From DASSJT01 sp035691065 (GTDB lineage: Bacteria; Actinomycetota; Actinomycetes; Actinomycetales; Dermatophilaceae), in the NCBI GenBank assembly GCA_035691065.1, contig DASSJT010000172.1, positions 1-29,389 on the forward strand: a stretch of DNA of 29,389 nucleotides. Direction: 5' to 3'. Shown one piece after another: positions 23,158-29,389 of this stretch. A program made the position numbers and the translations under genes. The notes under the pieces were generated by a model that did not search any database, was not told the origin of the DNA, and saw only the letters and a list, made by a program, of their open reading frames with translations. How positions within the stretch are numbered: the first letter of the stretch is position 1; each line of letters opens with the position of its first letter.

Positions 23158-23504
23158 GCACGCAACCTCCGGTGTGGGATGAAGAGGTGGTGACACTCGC
23201 GGTCGAGGTGTTGCGGGTGCTGGCAGACCCGACCCGGCTGCAGCTGGCAGGGTTGCTGCTGGATGAGGAGCAGTCGGTGTCGCAGCTGGCGGCGTTGCTG
23301 GACAAGCCGGTGCCGGGGGTTTCGCAGCACTTGGCGAAAATGCGCATGGCCCGTCTGGTGACGACCCGCAAGCAGGGCACGTCTGTGCTGTACCGGGTGG
23401 AGAACGGGCATGTGCGGCAACTGGTCGTGGACACGATCGGGCACGTGGAGCACCTGCTGGACGAGGTGCCGGCGCACCACCGGCCCGCCGAAGGCCTGGC
23501 ATGA
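23148..23504 (+). CDS. ArsR/SmtB-family metal-sensing repressor
   Basis: This 118-residue winged-helix protein has LRVLADPTRLQLAGLLLDEEQSVSQLAALLDKPVPGVSQHLAKMRMARLVTTRKQGTSVLYRV, the full ArsR fold with recognition helix VPGVSQHLAKM. There is no cysteine pair in the DNA-binding helix, which argues against the arsenic/cadmium types. The C-terminal helix is rich in His and Asp (VDTIGHVEHLLDEVPAHHR), as in the alpha-5 sensors of zinc, nickel or cobalt. Its stop overlaps the start of the CDF exporter gene (ATGA), so it almost certainly represses that operon until metal accumulates. Confidence 0.9.
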   Translation: MHASTQPPVWDEEVVTLAVEVLRVLADPTRLQLAGLLLDEEQSVSQLAALLDKPVPGVSQHLAKMRMARLVTTRKQGTSVLYRVENGHVRQLVVDTIGHVEHLLDEVPAHHRPAEGLA

Positions 23505-24556
23505 CGCACAAGCTGCAGAAGCCGGGCCAGGAGCACGACCACGCCCACGGGCACGAGCACGGCCACGCGAGCGGCGGTGGCTGGTGGGAGCGGGCACGCC
23601 ACGCGGCCTCGGAACTGGTTGGAGGGCACTCCCACGACGCGGCTGACCAGGTCGACAAGGCACTCGAGGCCGACGCCCGGGGCCGGCGCGCGTTGTGGAT
23701 CAGCCTGGCCGTACTCGCGGTGACCGCCCTGCTGCAGGCTGTCGTCGTGGCGCTGACCGGGTCGGTGGCGCTGCTGGGTGACACCCTGCACAACGTCGTG
23801 GACGCGGCGACTGCGGTGCCGCTGTTGGTCGCGTTCTGGTTGGCGCGGCGGCCGGCGAACGACCGGTTCACGTACGGGTACGGGCGCGCCGAGGACCTCG
23901 CGGGGTTGTTCGTCGTCGCGATGATCGCACTGTCGTGCCTGCTCGCGGGGTGGGAGGCGACCGACCGCCTGCTCCACCCGCGCAGCGTGTCCTACCTGTG
24001 GGCGGTCGCGGCCGCCGGCCTGATCGGGTTCGCCGGCAACGAGCTGGTCGCAAAGTACCGGATCCGGGTCGGGCGCCAGATTGGGTCCGCCGCACTGGTC
24101 GCGGACGGGCTCCATGCCCGAACCGACGGGTTCACCTCCCTGGCCGTGGTGGTCGGCGCGGCAGGTGTCGCGAGCGGGCTACTCTGGGCCGACCCCGTGG
24201 TCGGGCTCCTGATCGCCGTCGCGATCCTCGGCGTGCTGAGGTCGGCGGTGGTGCAGGTCGGCGCCCGGTTGATGGACGCGGTCGACCCTGGCCAGGTGCA
24301 CGCCGCCCGGGATGCGGTCGCCGCGGTGGAGGGGATCCTCGAGGTCCGAGACCTGCGGCTGCGCTGGATCGGCCATACCCTGCACGCCGACGCGGACGTC
24401 TCCGTGCCCGCGGACCTTCCGGTCGTCGAGGGACACAACATCGCCCACCACGCCGAGGAGCACCTACTGGAGCAACTCCCGAGACTGTCCGCCGCAGTCA
24501 TCCATGTCAGTCCCGCGGGATCCCATCCCGGCCGTGACTACCGTGACCGCGCATGA
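23501..24556 (+). CDS. Cation diffusion facilitator (CDF) metal exporter
   Basis: This 351-residue protein opens with a His/Asp-rich metal-capturing stretch (HDHAHGHEHGHAS) and has six predicted helices. The transport site is visible as GDTLHNVVD in helix 2 and ADGLHARTD in helix 5 (HxxxD). The FTYGYGRAEDLAGLF loop is a family signature. A C-terminal cytoplasmic domain (about 275-340) has LRLRWIGHTLHADADVSV and a His-containing end. It exports Zn(II) or a related divalent cation by proton antiport. It is translationally coupled to arsR. Presence between tRNA-Ser repeats suggests that the operon was acquired. Confidence 0.93.
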   Translation: MTHKLQKPGQEHDHAHGHEHGHASGGGWWERARHAASELVGGHSHDAADQVDKALEADARGRRALWISLAVLAVTALLQAVVVALTGSVALLGDTLHNVVDAATAVPLLVAFWLARRPANDRFTYGYGRAEDLAGLFVVAMIALSCLLAGWEATDRLLHPRSVSYLWAVAAAGLIGFAGNELVAKYRIRVGRQIGSAALVADGLHARTDGFTSLAVVVGAAGVASGLLWADPVVGLLIAVAILGVLRSAVVQVGARLMDAVDPGQVHAARDAVAAVEGILEVRDLRLRWIGHTLHADADVSVPADLPVVEGHNIAHHAEEHLLEQLPRLSAAVIHVSPAGSHPGRDYRDRA

Positions 24557-24622
24557 ATACCCTGAGCGCCGAAGCGTGCGCAACTACGCCCTTGTATGAC
24601 ACAACGCCAGCGGTGAGGGGAA

Positions 24623-24844
24623 CTACTTCCGGAGCACCCTCACCACGAACGTCACCACTCCAGCCGCCATCGGCAGGGCCAACGGCGGGACCGCGATGCA
24701 TACCGCGAGCGCCGCGACCGCTCCCAGGACCAGGACGGCAACCCACGCCACCCGGCTCAGCTGGGAGCGTGCCACGTCTCGGCGTGACCGGCGTCCCGTC
24801 ACGAACCGGGCGAGTGGTGTCGCGTCCTCGTCCATTCGACCCAT
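24623..24844 (-). CDS. Small two-helix membrane protein
   Basis: This 73-residue frame begins MGRMDEDATPLARF, has a basic stretch (GRRSRRDVARSQ) and two hydrophobic segments (VAWVAVLVLGAVAALAVCI and LALPMAAGVVTFVVRVL), and ends in RK. The composition is that of a real small membrane protein. The start could be the ATG at 24844 or 24835; neither has a ribosome site. Longer upstream reading is unsupported. It is convergent with the CDF operon and the function is unknown. Confidence 0.5.
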   Translation of the reverse strand: MGRMDEDATPLARFVTGRRSRRDVARSQLSRVAWVAVLVLGAVAALAVCIAVPPLALPMAAGVVTFVVRVLRK

Positions 24845-24907
24845 AAGGGGTGATGGTCGCACCGAACCGGCCGATCCGTCCACGGCTGGTAAGTAGCGTG
24901 GCTCGGC

Positions 24908-25255
24908 ATGACCCGTACCACTCTGAGCGCCGACGTGTACGCCACCTAGGCCCAGGTCTTGGCCGTGATGCTCCTGACCCTGATCGTCGAGGTCCGCGCC
25001 GAAGGCACCCGCCGCGGCCAGGGGGTGAAGCTCTGGCGAGTCACTCTGGTGGCTCTGATGATTCCCTGGGCCGTGCTCTGCGAATACTTCGCTGGCGGCC
25101 ATCTGTACCGCCTCGGGGCGCTCGAGAAGGTGGGGCAGATTCTGCCCTACAAGCCTGCAGGTTTCGGAGCCTTTGGCACTTCCCCCAGCGAGGGCATCAG
25201 TGACCCTTTGGAGTCCCAGAGGAGTCCCACTGTGGGCCATGCGAACCGCCCCTGA
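24908..25255 (+). pseudogene. Hypothetical membrane protein gene interrupted by an amber stop
   Basis: A frame starts at the ATG at 24908 (MTRTTLSADVYAT), meets TAG at 24947-24949, and continues in the same frame with AQVLAVMLLTLIVEVRAEGTRR, VKLWRVTLVALMIPWAVLCEYF and GGHLYRLGALEK. The two parts join smoothly, as if one sense codon had mutated. The last 30 or so residues lose protein character and run to the hairpin before the tRNA, so the end is probably damaged too. The beginning resembles the sequence after the CDF gene at 24553 (MNTLSAEACAT). Confidence 0.5.
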
Positions 25256-25285
25256 ACTGCGTTTCCGCAGTTCAGAGGCGGTTCG
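25242..25285 (-). terminator. 20-bp hairpin just downstream of tRNA-Ser
   Basis: The arms 25242-25261 and 25266-25285 are complementary at 19 of 20 positions around a TTTC loop. The hairpin ends two bases from the tRNA CCA end (25288). It is well placed to end tRNA transcription, though no U-run follows on the minus strand. Confidence 0.7.
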
Positions 25286-25287
25286 AC

Positions 25288-25381
25288 TGGCGGAGGCGGA
25301 GGGATTTGAACCCTCGATGGAGTATTACCCCCAAACCCGCTTAGCAGGCGGGCGCCATAGACCGGACTAGGCGACGCCTCC
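25288..25381 (-). tRNA. tRNA-Ser (anticodon GCU)
   Basis: This 94-base class II tRNA has acceptor arms GGAGGCG/CGCCTCC, discriminator G, encoded CCA, an anticodon stem CCCGC/GCGGG with loop CTGCTAA (anticodon GCT, reading AGC/AGU), a long variable arm and T-arm GAGGG-TTCAAAT-CCCTC. All stems pair. A candidate -10 TAACCT lies upstream at 25401-25396. Its 3' end is partly repeated at 22287-22306. Confidence 0.96.
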
Positions 25382-25475
25382 AGAACAGCCCGCACAGGTT
25401 ATCCGCACTGGGTGGCTCGGAGCAAAATGGCTCCAGCTCCGATCGACCACGCGGTCCGAACCGCCCCAGCATCGC

Positions 25476-28400
25476 TCACTTGCAGATGTCCTGTGCCGCC
25501 GTGCGCGGCTTGAAGGTCGCTGACGACTTCGGGGCAGGCGGGGCCTTGATCGACGGCTTCGGGAGCGGCTGCGTGCCCAGACGGTTGGGGACCTCCACCA
25601 CGCTCGGCGCGCCCATGCCCAGGTGGACCTCGATGACCGACCCGAGCGTGGAGCTGGCGACCAGTTTGGCTCCTGGGAACGCAGCCGCGACCGTCTTGGC
25701 CGCATCAGCCTGGGAGGGTCCGTACCGGACCTCCACCCCGTTGACCGCGCCAGCCTTGCCGCTCACCCAGGACTCGATCTTGAAGCCCTGCACCTGCAGC
25801 GGTTCGGCGGTTGCGCGTGCCAGACCCGCAACGCCGGTGTCGTTGACGAGGCGGAGCCGAATGTCCGCGGGTGAGACGGTCGGGTCGGCCGCCCCAGCTG
25901 TCCGGGCGCCGGCTGCCCCGGCGCCTGCGGCCTTGGTCCCCGGAAGCGGTGCATCGTCGCGGATGGCGGCCCAGAGCTGGTCGGCCGCGGGCGTCCACTG
26001 CACCCGGTTGGGGTTCAGGGGGTACGGCTCGTTCGGCACGGTGACGAACTGGATGTTCTCCAAGCCGACGTTCTTGAGGCTGAGTGCCAGATCCTTCATC
26101 GCGCCGACGTTGAGCCCCGAGTCGACGGTCATCGACGAAGACGCCGTCATCAGGAACCGGTACAGCTTGTCGGGCCGCTTCAGCAGTGAGGAACTGGTCG
26201 CCTCCTGCGCGATCGAGGACAGGAACGCCTGTTGACGCTTGATCCGGCCGATGTCCGAGCCGTCGCCCAGCGACTTGCGAACCCGCACATACCCCAAGGC
26301 CTGCTCACCGTCGAGGTGGTTGCGACCGGCGGCCAGGTCAAGCAGCCCGTCCTTGTCGTGGATGGCCGTCGGGGTGCACACGTCGACCCCACCCAGCGCG
26401 TCGACGACCTTCTGGAAGCCGCCGAAGTCGACGACGACAAAGTGGTCGACCTGGATGCTGGTGTTTCCCTCGAAGGCGCGGATCGTGCACGCGGGACCGC
26501 CGCGGTTGAAGTTGGCGTTCCACTGGCGGATGACCCCGTCCGCGACATTTGAGTTGGGGTCCGAGCAGTCCCGCGGCGCCTGCACCATCGAGTCCCTGGG
26601 GATGGACACCACGGTGACCGTCCGGCGGTCGGCCGAGAGGTGGACGAGCATGCTCGTGTCTGCGTTGCCGCTGTCGGTGGCGGCAGCCGTGTTGCTGCCG
26701 GTGGAGTCGATACCGGTCCTGGTGTCCGATCCCAGGACGAGGACGTTCATCGCCGAGTGGGAGGCAGCACCGGCCGCCGACCCGCCGTCGCTGAGGGCAC
26801 CGGAAAGACCGAGCCGGCTGAAGTTGCCGCTCAGCTTGAGGTATGCCACACCGCCAAGTCCCAGCAGCAGCACCAGCACGGTCAGCCAGGCGATCCAGCG
26901 GCGGCGTCTCCGCAACGGTGCCGCGCCGAACCGGTCGCCGCCGCCCGCGCCGTGCCGCCGACCGACACCCGGCTCGCCGGGCGGGAAGTCGCGATCCTCC
27001 TCTTCATCAAGGTCCGCCTCGCGCCCGAAGGCGCCGTCGGAGGCGGGATAGCGGAAGTCATCGGATGGGGGCGCGTACGGGTCCGCCGAAGGCGGGGCGA
27101 GGGACCCGGCATACGCCTCGGTGGTTCCTCCCACCCCGTAGTCCGGATACGAGTAGTCGGGATAGGGAACCGGCTCGTGGGCACGGGTCTCCGGAGCCAG
27201 CGCGTAGTCCGAAAGACTGCCCGACGAGTAGTCCGGGTACGGAACCGACTCGTGGGCACGCGTCTCCGGAGCCAGCGCGTAGGCCTGTGCGGAGTAGTCC
27301 CCCGTGGCGTACTCGCCGGTGGCGTAGTCGCCCGAGGGCTGCTCACCGGGATAGCCGGAGGGGTATGCCGTCGACTCACCGGTTGTGTAGTCCGTCGCGT
27401 AGCCGGACGAATAGTCCGGCGCATACCCGGAGGGGTAGTCCGTGGCATAGCCCGCGGAGTAGTCCGTGGCGTAGGCGGCGTAAGGAGTCGGCGGGACTTC
27501 GTGGGCTCGGGTCTCGGGCGCCAGGTAGGACTCCGGACCACCCGCCGCAAGGTAGCCGGAGTACGGCAGCGTCTCGTGTGCCCGCGTCTCCGGGGCCACC
27601 CCGTAGACCTGGCTCGGGTAGCCGGTGTGAGGATCGCCCTCAGGCCCGGCCGAGTAGTCGCCGGAGTACTGCGTCGAGTAGTCACCCGCGTACGGTTCGC
27701 CGGAATAGGGGTCGGGGTTGTCTGACCCATACTCGGACGAGCCGGCAGCGGGGTAGGCCGTCGAGTAGCCCGTCCCGTACTCCGGCGCGTTGTCGGTCGA
27801 GTAGCCCGTCCCGTAGTCAGTCGAGTAGCCGGTCGAGTAGTCCTCGGGATAGCCGCCGTAGGGGCTGGTAGGCACCTCATGAGCCCGGGTCTCGGGGGCG
27901 AGGTACGACTCTGCCCCACTTGGCGGCTGGTAGCCGGAGTACGGAACCGCGTCGTGGGCCCGGGTTTCCGGTGCGATCCAGGAGCTCTGCGCCGAGACAT
28001 CGTCGGTGTACGAGGAGCCGTACGGGCTGTAGGACGTTGGAGATTCGTAGGGATACGAGTTCGAGGAGGGGTCGGGCGAACTCGTGTAGCCAGCCTCCGC
28101 GTCAGCTGGGTAGGTGGTGTTCCCATAGGCCGCCTGGGGCGCGGTCGAGGCGTCGTATCCGCCCGCGCCGTAGCCGCTGTCGGTGTAGCTGCCGCCGGGA
28201 TAGCCCGAGCCGGAGGCAATCCCCGGGTACGCATCGTCCGATGAGCTGCTGTCCGAGTAGCCGGCATAGCTCGCCGCACTGGTGCCGCTCCCGTAGCTGT
28301 TGCCCGCGTAGCCCTCGCCCGAGTACCCGTCGGACGAGTAGCCGTCGGACGAGTACGGGCTGTCAGGGGCATCGGTGGCGGAGATGCCCGAATACGCGCT

Positions 28401-28973
28401 TTGCTCAGTGCTCGCGGGGGCGTTGCCCCAGTCGTATGACACGGGCACCTCATGCGCCCGCGTCTCCGGCGCCAGCCCCCGAGAGGCGTCGTCAGAGCTC
28501 TGCCATGACGTGTCAGAGGGCTGCCACGAGGTGCCGGTTCCCTCCCACGAGGCGCCAGAGCCCTCGGACGAGCTGCCGGCACCGTAGCCGCCGGACCCGG
28601 CGGACCCGGCGGACTCGGACCTCGTCGACGACCACGAATCAGGGGACCAGGATGCCGAGTCCGGGGGCCACGAACCGGTGTCCGTGGACGTAGCTCCAGC
28701 CTCCCCAGCCCCCGAGTGGCCTGTTGCCGGATCGTCCGCCGTCGCGTGCTCGCGACCAGCTCTGGCGCCCCCGTGCCAGTCGGGCTGCCCCTCAGGCCCC
28801 AAGGGCCGATGCGGGGAGGCGTGTCGGTCTCGGGTCGTCCGCTGGTGCTCGCGATACTCCGACCACCGGGTCTCGAGGAAGTCGGCGGCAGTCAGCTCAT
28901 GGGCCGGCCGGCGCCGTCCGGGGTCGAGTGACGCGAGTCCCTCGGCCGGGTAGTCCCCGCGGGGCAGCGTCAC
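25476..28973 (-). CDS. Giant LytR-CpsA-Psr (LCP) protein with APETRAHE-repeat N-terminal region
   Basis: This protein of about 1165 residues has: a short head; a disordered Tyr/Ser/Gly/Asp-rich region (about 30-670) with seven APETRAHE motifs; an acidic then basic segment; one helix (about 690-712, WIAWLTVLVLLLGLGGVAYL); an LCP domain (about 742-960) with VLGSDTRTG, VVSIPRDSMV, FGGFQKVVDALGGVDV, HLDGEQALGYVRVRK and DIGRIKRQQAFL; and a LytR_C domain (about 1035-1125, LVNDTGVAGLARA). LCP enzymes move glycopolymers from undecaprenyl phosphate to peptidoglycan, outside the membrane. Usual LCP proteins are 300-550 residues, so the extra N-terminal 600 residues, which should face the cytoplasm, are exceptional. 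GTG 28973 has GAAAGGAC upstream; ATG 29009 is an alternative. Confidence 0.9.
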   Translation of the reverse strand: MTLPRGDYPAEGLASLDPGRRRPAHELTAADFLETRWSEYREHQRTTRDRHASPHRPLGPEGQPDWHGGARAGREHATADDPATGHSGAGEAGATSTDTGSWPPDSASWSPDSWSSTRSESAGSAGSGGYGAGSSSEGSGASWEGTGTSWQPSDTSWQSSDDASRGLAPETRAHEVPVSYDWGNAPASTEQSAYSGISATDAPDSPYSSDGYSSDGYSGEGYAGNSYGSGTSAASYAGYSDSSSSDDAYPGIASGSGYPGGSYTDSGYGAGGYDASTAPQAAYGNTTYPADAEAGYTSSPDPSSNSYPYESPTSYSPYGSSYTDDVSAQSSWIAPETRAHDAVPYSGYQPPSGAESYLAPETRAHEVPTSPYGGYPEDYSTGYSTDYGTGYSTDNAPEYGTGYSTAYPAAGSSEYGSDNPDPYSGEPYAGDYSTQYSGDYSAGPEGDPHTGYPSQVYGVAPETRAHETLPYSGYLAAGGPESYLAPETRAHEVPPTPYAAYATDYSAGYATDYPSGYAPDYSSGYATDYTTGESTAYPSGYPGEQPSGDYATGEYATGDYSAQAYALAPETRAHESVPYPDYSSGSLSDYALAPETRAHEPVPYPDYSYPDYGVGGTTEAYAGSLAPPSADPYAPPSDDFRYPASDGAFGREADLDEEEDRDFPPGEPGVGRRHGAGGGDRFGAAPLRRRRRWIAWLTVLVLLLGLGGVAYLKLSGNFSRLGLSGALSDGGSAAGAASHSAMNVLVLGSDTRTGIDSTGSNTAAATDSGNADTSMLVHLSADRRTVTVVSIPRDSMVQAPRDCSDPNSNVADGVIRQWNANFNRGGPACTIRAFEGNTSIQVDHFVVVDFGGFQKVVDALGGVDVCTPTAIHDKDGLLDLAAGRNHLDGEQALGYVRVRKSLGDGSDIGRIKRQQAFLSSIAQEATSSSLLKRPDKLYRFLMTASSSMTVDSGLNVGAMKDLALSLKNVGLENIQFVTVPNEPYPLNPNRVQWTPAADQLWAAIRDDAPLPGTKAAGAGAAGARTAGAADPTVSPADIRLRLVNDTGVAGLARATAEPLQVQGFKIESWVSGKAGAVNGVEVRYGPSQADAAKTVAAAFPGAKLVASSTLGSVIEVHLGMGAPSVVEVPNRLGTQPLPKPSIKAPPAPKSSATFKPRTAAQDICK
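27174..28472 (-). repeat. Seven dispersed 24-bp repeats encoding APETRAHE
   Basis: Copies encoding APETRAHE (one ends in HD) start at plus-strand positions 27174, 27249, 27498, 27573, 27876, 27951 and 28449. Six form three pairs, each with starts exactly 75 bp (25 residues) apart, followed in the protein by VPxxPY or VPYxxY-type segments. Tyr-rich runs such as GYSTDYG fill the spaces between pairs. Confidence 0.92.
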
Positions 28974-29172
28974 AATGGACGTCCTTTCAGTGGTGTCAGG
29001 CGCCAACATCCAGCTCGCGACGCCCAGAGGCGCAAGAGTTTAACCCCCAAACGGCGCCAAACGGACCTCCTGGCTGTAAAGACTCAAGAGGTATGCCGGC
29101 CACCAAGCGACGCGGCCCGAGCGCGCCGACAGCCGGGCTGGAGACGGGCACTCACGTGCCGGAAGCCTCGGT
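28974..29172. promoter_or_regulatory. Upstream region of the LCP gene
   Basis: This 199-bp gap should contain the leftward LCP promoter. TTAAAC (29044-29039) is a possible -10. Two direct CCAAACGG copies, at 29047-29054 and 29057-29064, are one helical turn apart just upstream of it and might bind a regulator. An octamer copy lies at 29091-29098. The assignments are weak. Confidence 0.35.
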
Positions 29173-29389
29173 TCAGCCGCCCGTGGTCTCCACACCGCCG
29201 GAGGCGCCCGTGAACAGGGTGAGGAACACCATCGACAGCATGCCGATGACGAGCAAGGCGACGCTCACCCGCTTGTCTTCACGGCGCACGACAGCCATCA
29301 CGAACGCGAAGGCCGGGTCGGCCCCACGGCATACGTGCTGCTGCCGGTCACCCTGCCAACCGCGGTGGCAAGGGCGACCGGGAACCCCG
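29173..29389 (-). CDS. Small membrane protein, possibly partial at the window edge
   Basis: A frame open from the right edge ends at 29173 with MAVVRREDKRVSVALLVIGM, a hydrophobic helix (LLVIGMLSMVFLTLFTG) and the tail GGVETTGG. An ATG at 29298 gives a 41-residue protein. The codons before it (GADPAFAFV) also look coding, so the gene may start beyond the window. No ribosome site precedes 29298. No family is recognised. Confidence 0.4.
   Translation of the reverse strand, partial: GVPGRPCHRGWQGDRQQHVCRGADPAFAFVMAVVRREDKRVSVALLVIGMLSMVFLTLFTGASGGVETTGG

Noticed and set aside
22287..25288. Integrase or transposase gene in the putative islet
   Set aside because: I read all open frames here and saw no tyrosine or serine recombinase or DDE transposase motifs; the islet call rests on repeats and content only.
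25400..25475. Terminator after the LCP gene
   Set aside because: Repeated GGAGC/GCTCC words are present, but no single stem is long enough to call with confidence.
26882..28582. A 566-codon Arg/Pro/Thr-rich frame on the same strand as the LCP gene
   Set aside because: It is an out-of-phase reading of the repetitive LCP N-terminal region; composition is that of shifted high-GC codons, with no motif or start signal.

Overview
The window is high-GC DNA (roughly 70% G+C by eye) from an actinomycete, most likely a Micrococcales member near the Intrasporangiaceae/Dermatophilaceae; the family level is inference. Supporting signs are the LytR-CpsA-Psr protein with a LytR_C tail, a DUF222-HNH gene, a YkcB/YkcC-like glycosyltransferase pair, GTGA/ATGA-coupled operons and candidate leaderless starts. 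There is no rRNA, CRISPR array, insertion sequence or recognisable integrase.

Layout. (1) 17-3110: a DHA2-type MFS exporter diverging from a TetR regulator, followed by a CPBP intramembrane protease. (2) 3202-4559: a 24-bp tandem repeat and a DUF222-HNH endonuclease gene broken by three apparent one-base deletions. (3) 4794-8912: a GT39-type membrane glycosyltransferase, a GT2-GtrA protein, and a convergent proline-rich secreted/anchored protein that overlaps the GtrA 3' end in antisense. (4) 8987-18608: an amino-sugar catabolic cluster. Leftward from about 14960 run an ABC importer (binding lipoprotein and two permeases, no ATPase), a DeoR regulator, a ROK kinase and a PfkB sugar-phosphate kinase. 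Rightward from 15202 run a SIS-type isomerase/deaminase, NagA and a ROK repressor. Together these give uptake, phosphorylation, deacetylation, deamination/isomerisation and second phosphorylation, probably of GalNAc or GlcNAc. (5) 18763-21811: a small membrane protein, a catalytically degenerate ClpP-like protein with an N-terminal octapeptide repeat, a DoxX protein and an SDR. (6) About 22287-25381: a roughly 3-kb segment between an intact tRNA-Ser(GCU) and a directly repeated remnant of a tRNA-Ser 3' end. It carries an ArsR-CDF metal-efflux operon, small ORFs and gene debris, and looks like an integrated islet. (7) 25476-28973: a very long LCP protein whose cytoplasmic N-terminal region carries seven APETRAHE motifs, six of them in three pairs spaced exactly 75 bp. 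A partial small membrane protein lies at the right edge.

Across the window the octamer GTATGCCG occurs 20 times on both strands, in several reading frames and between genes, where base composition predicts about one. None lies between 19257 and 27106, which includes the putative islet. Short tandem repeats with periods of 12, 14, 15 and 24 bp are also unusually common.
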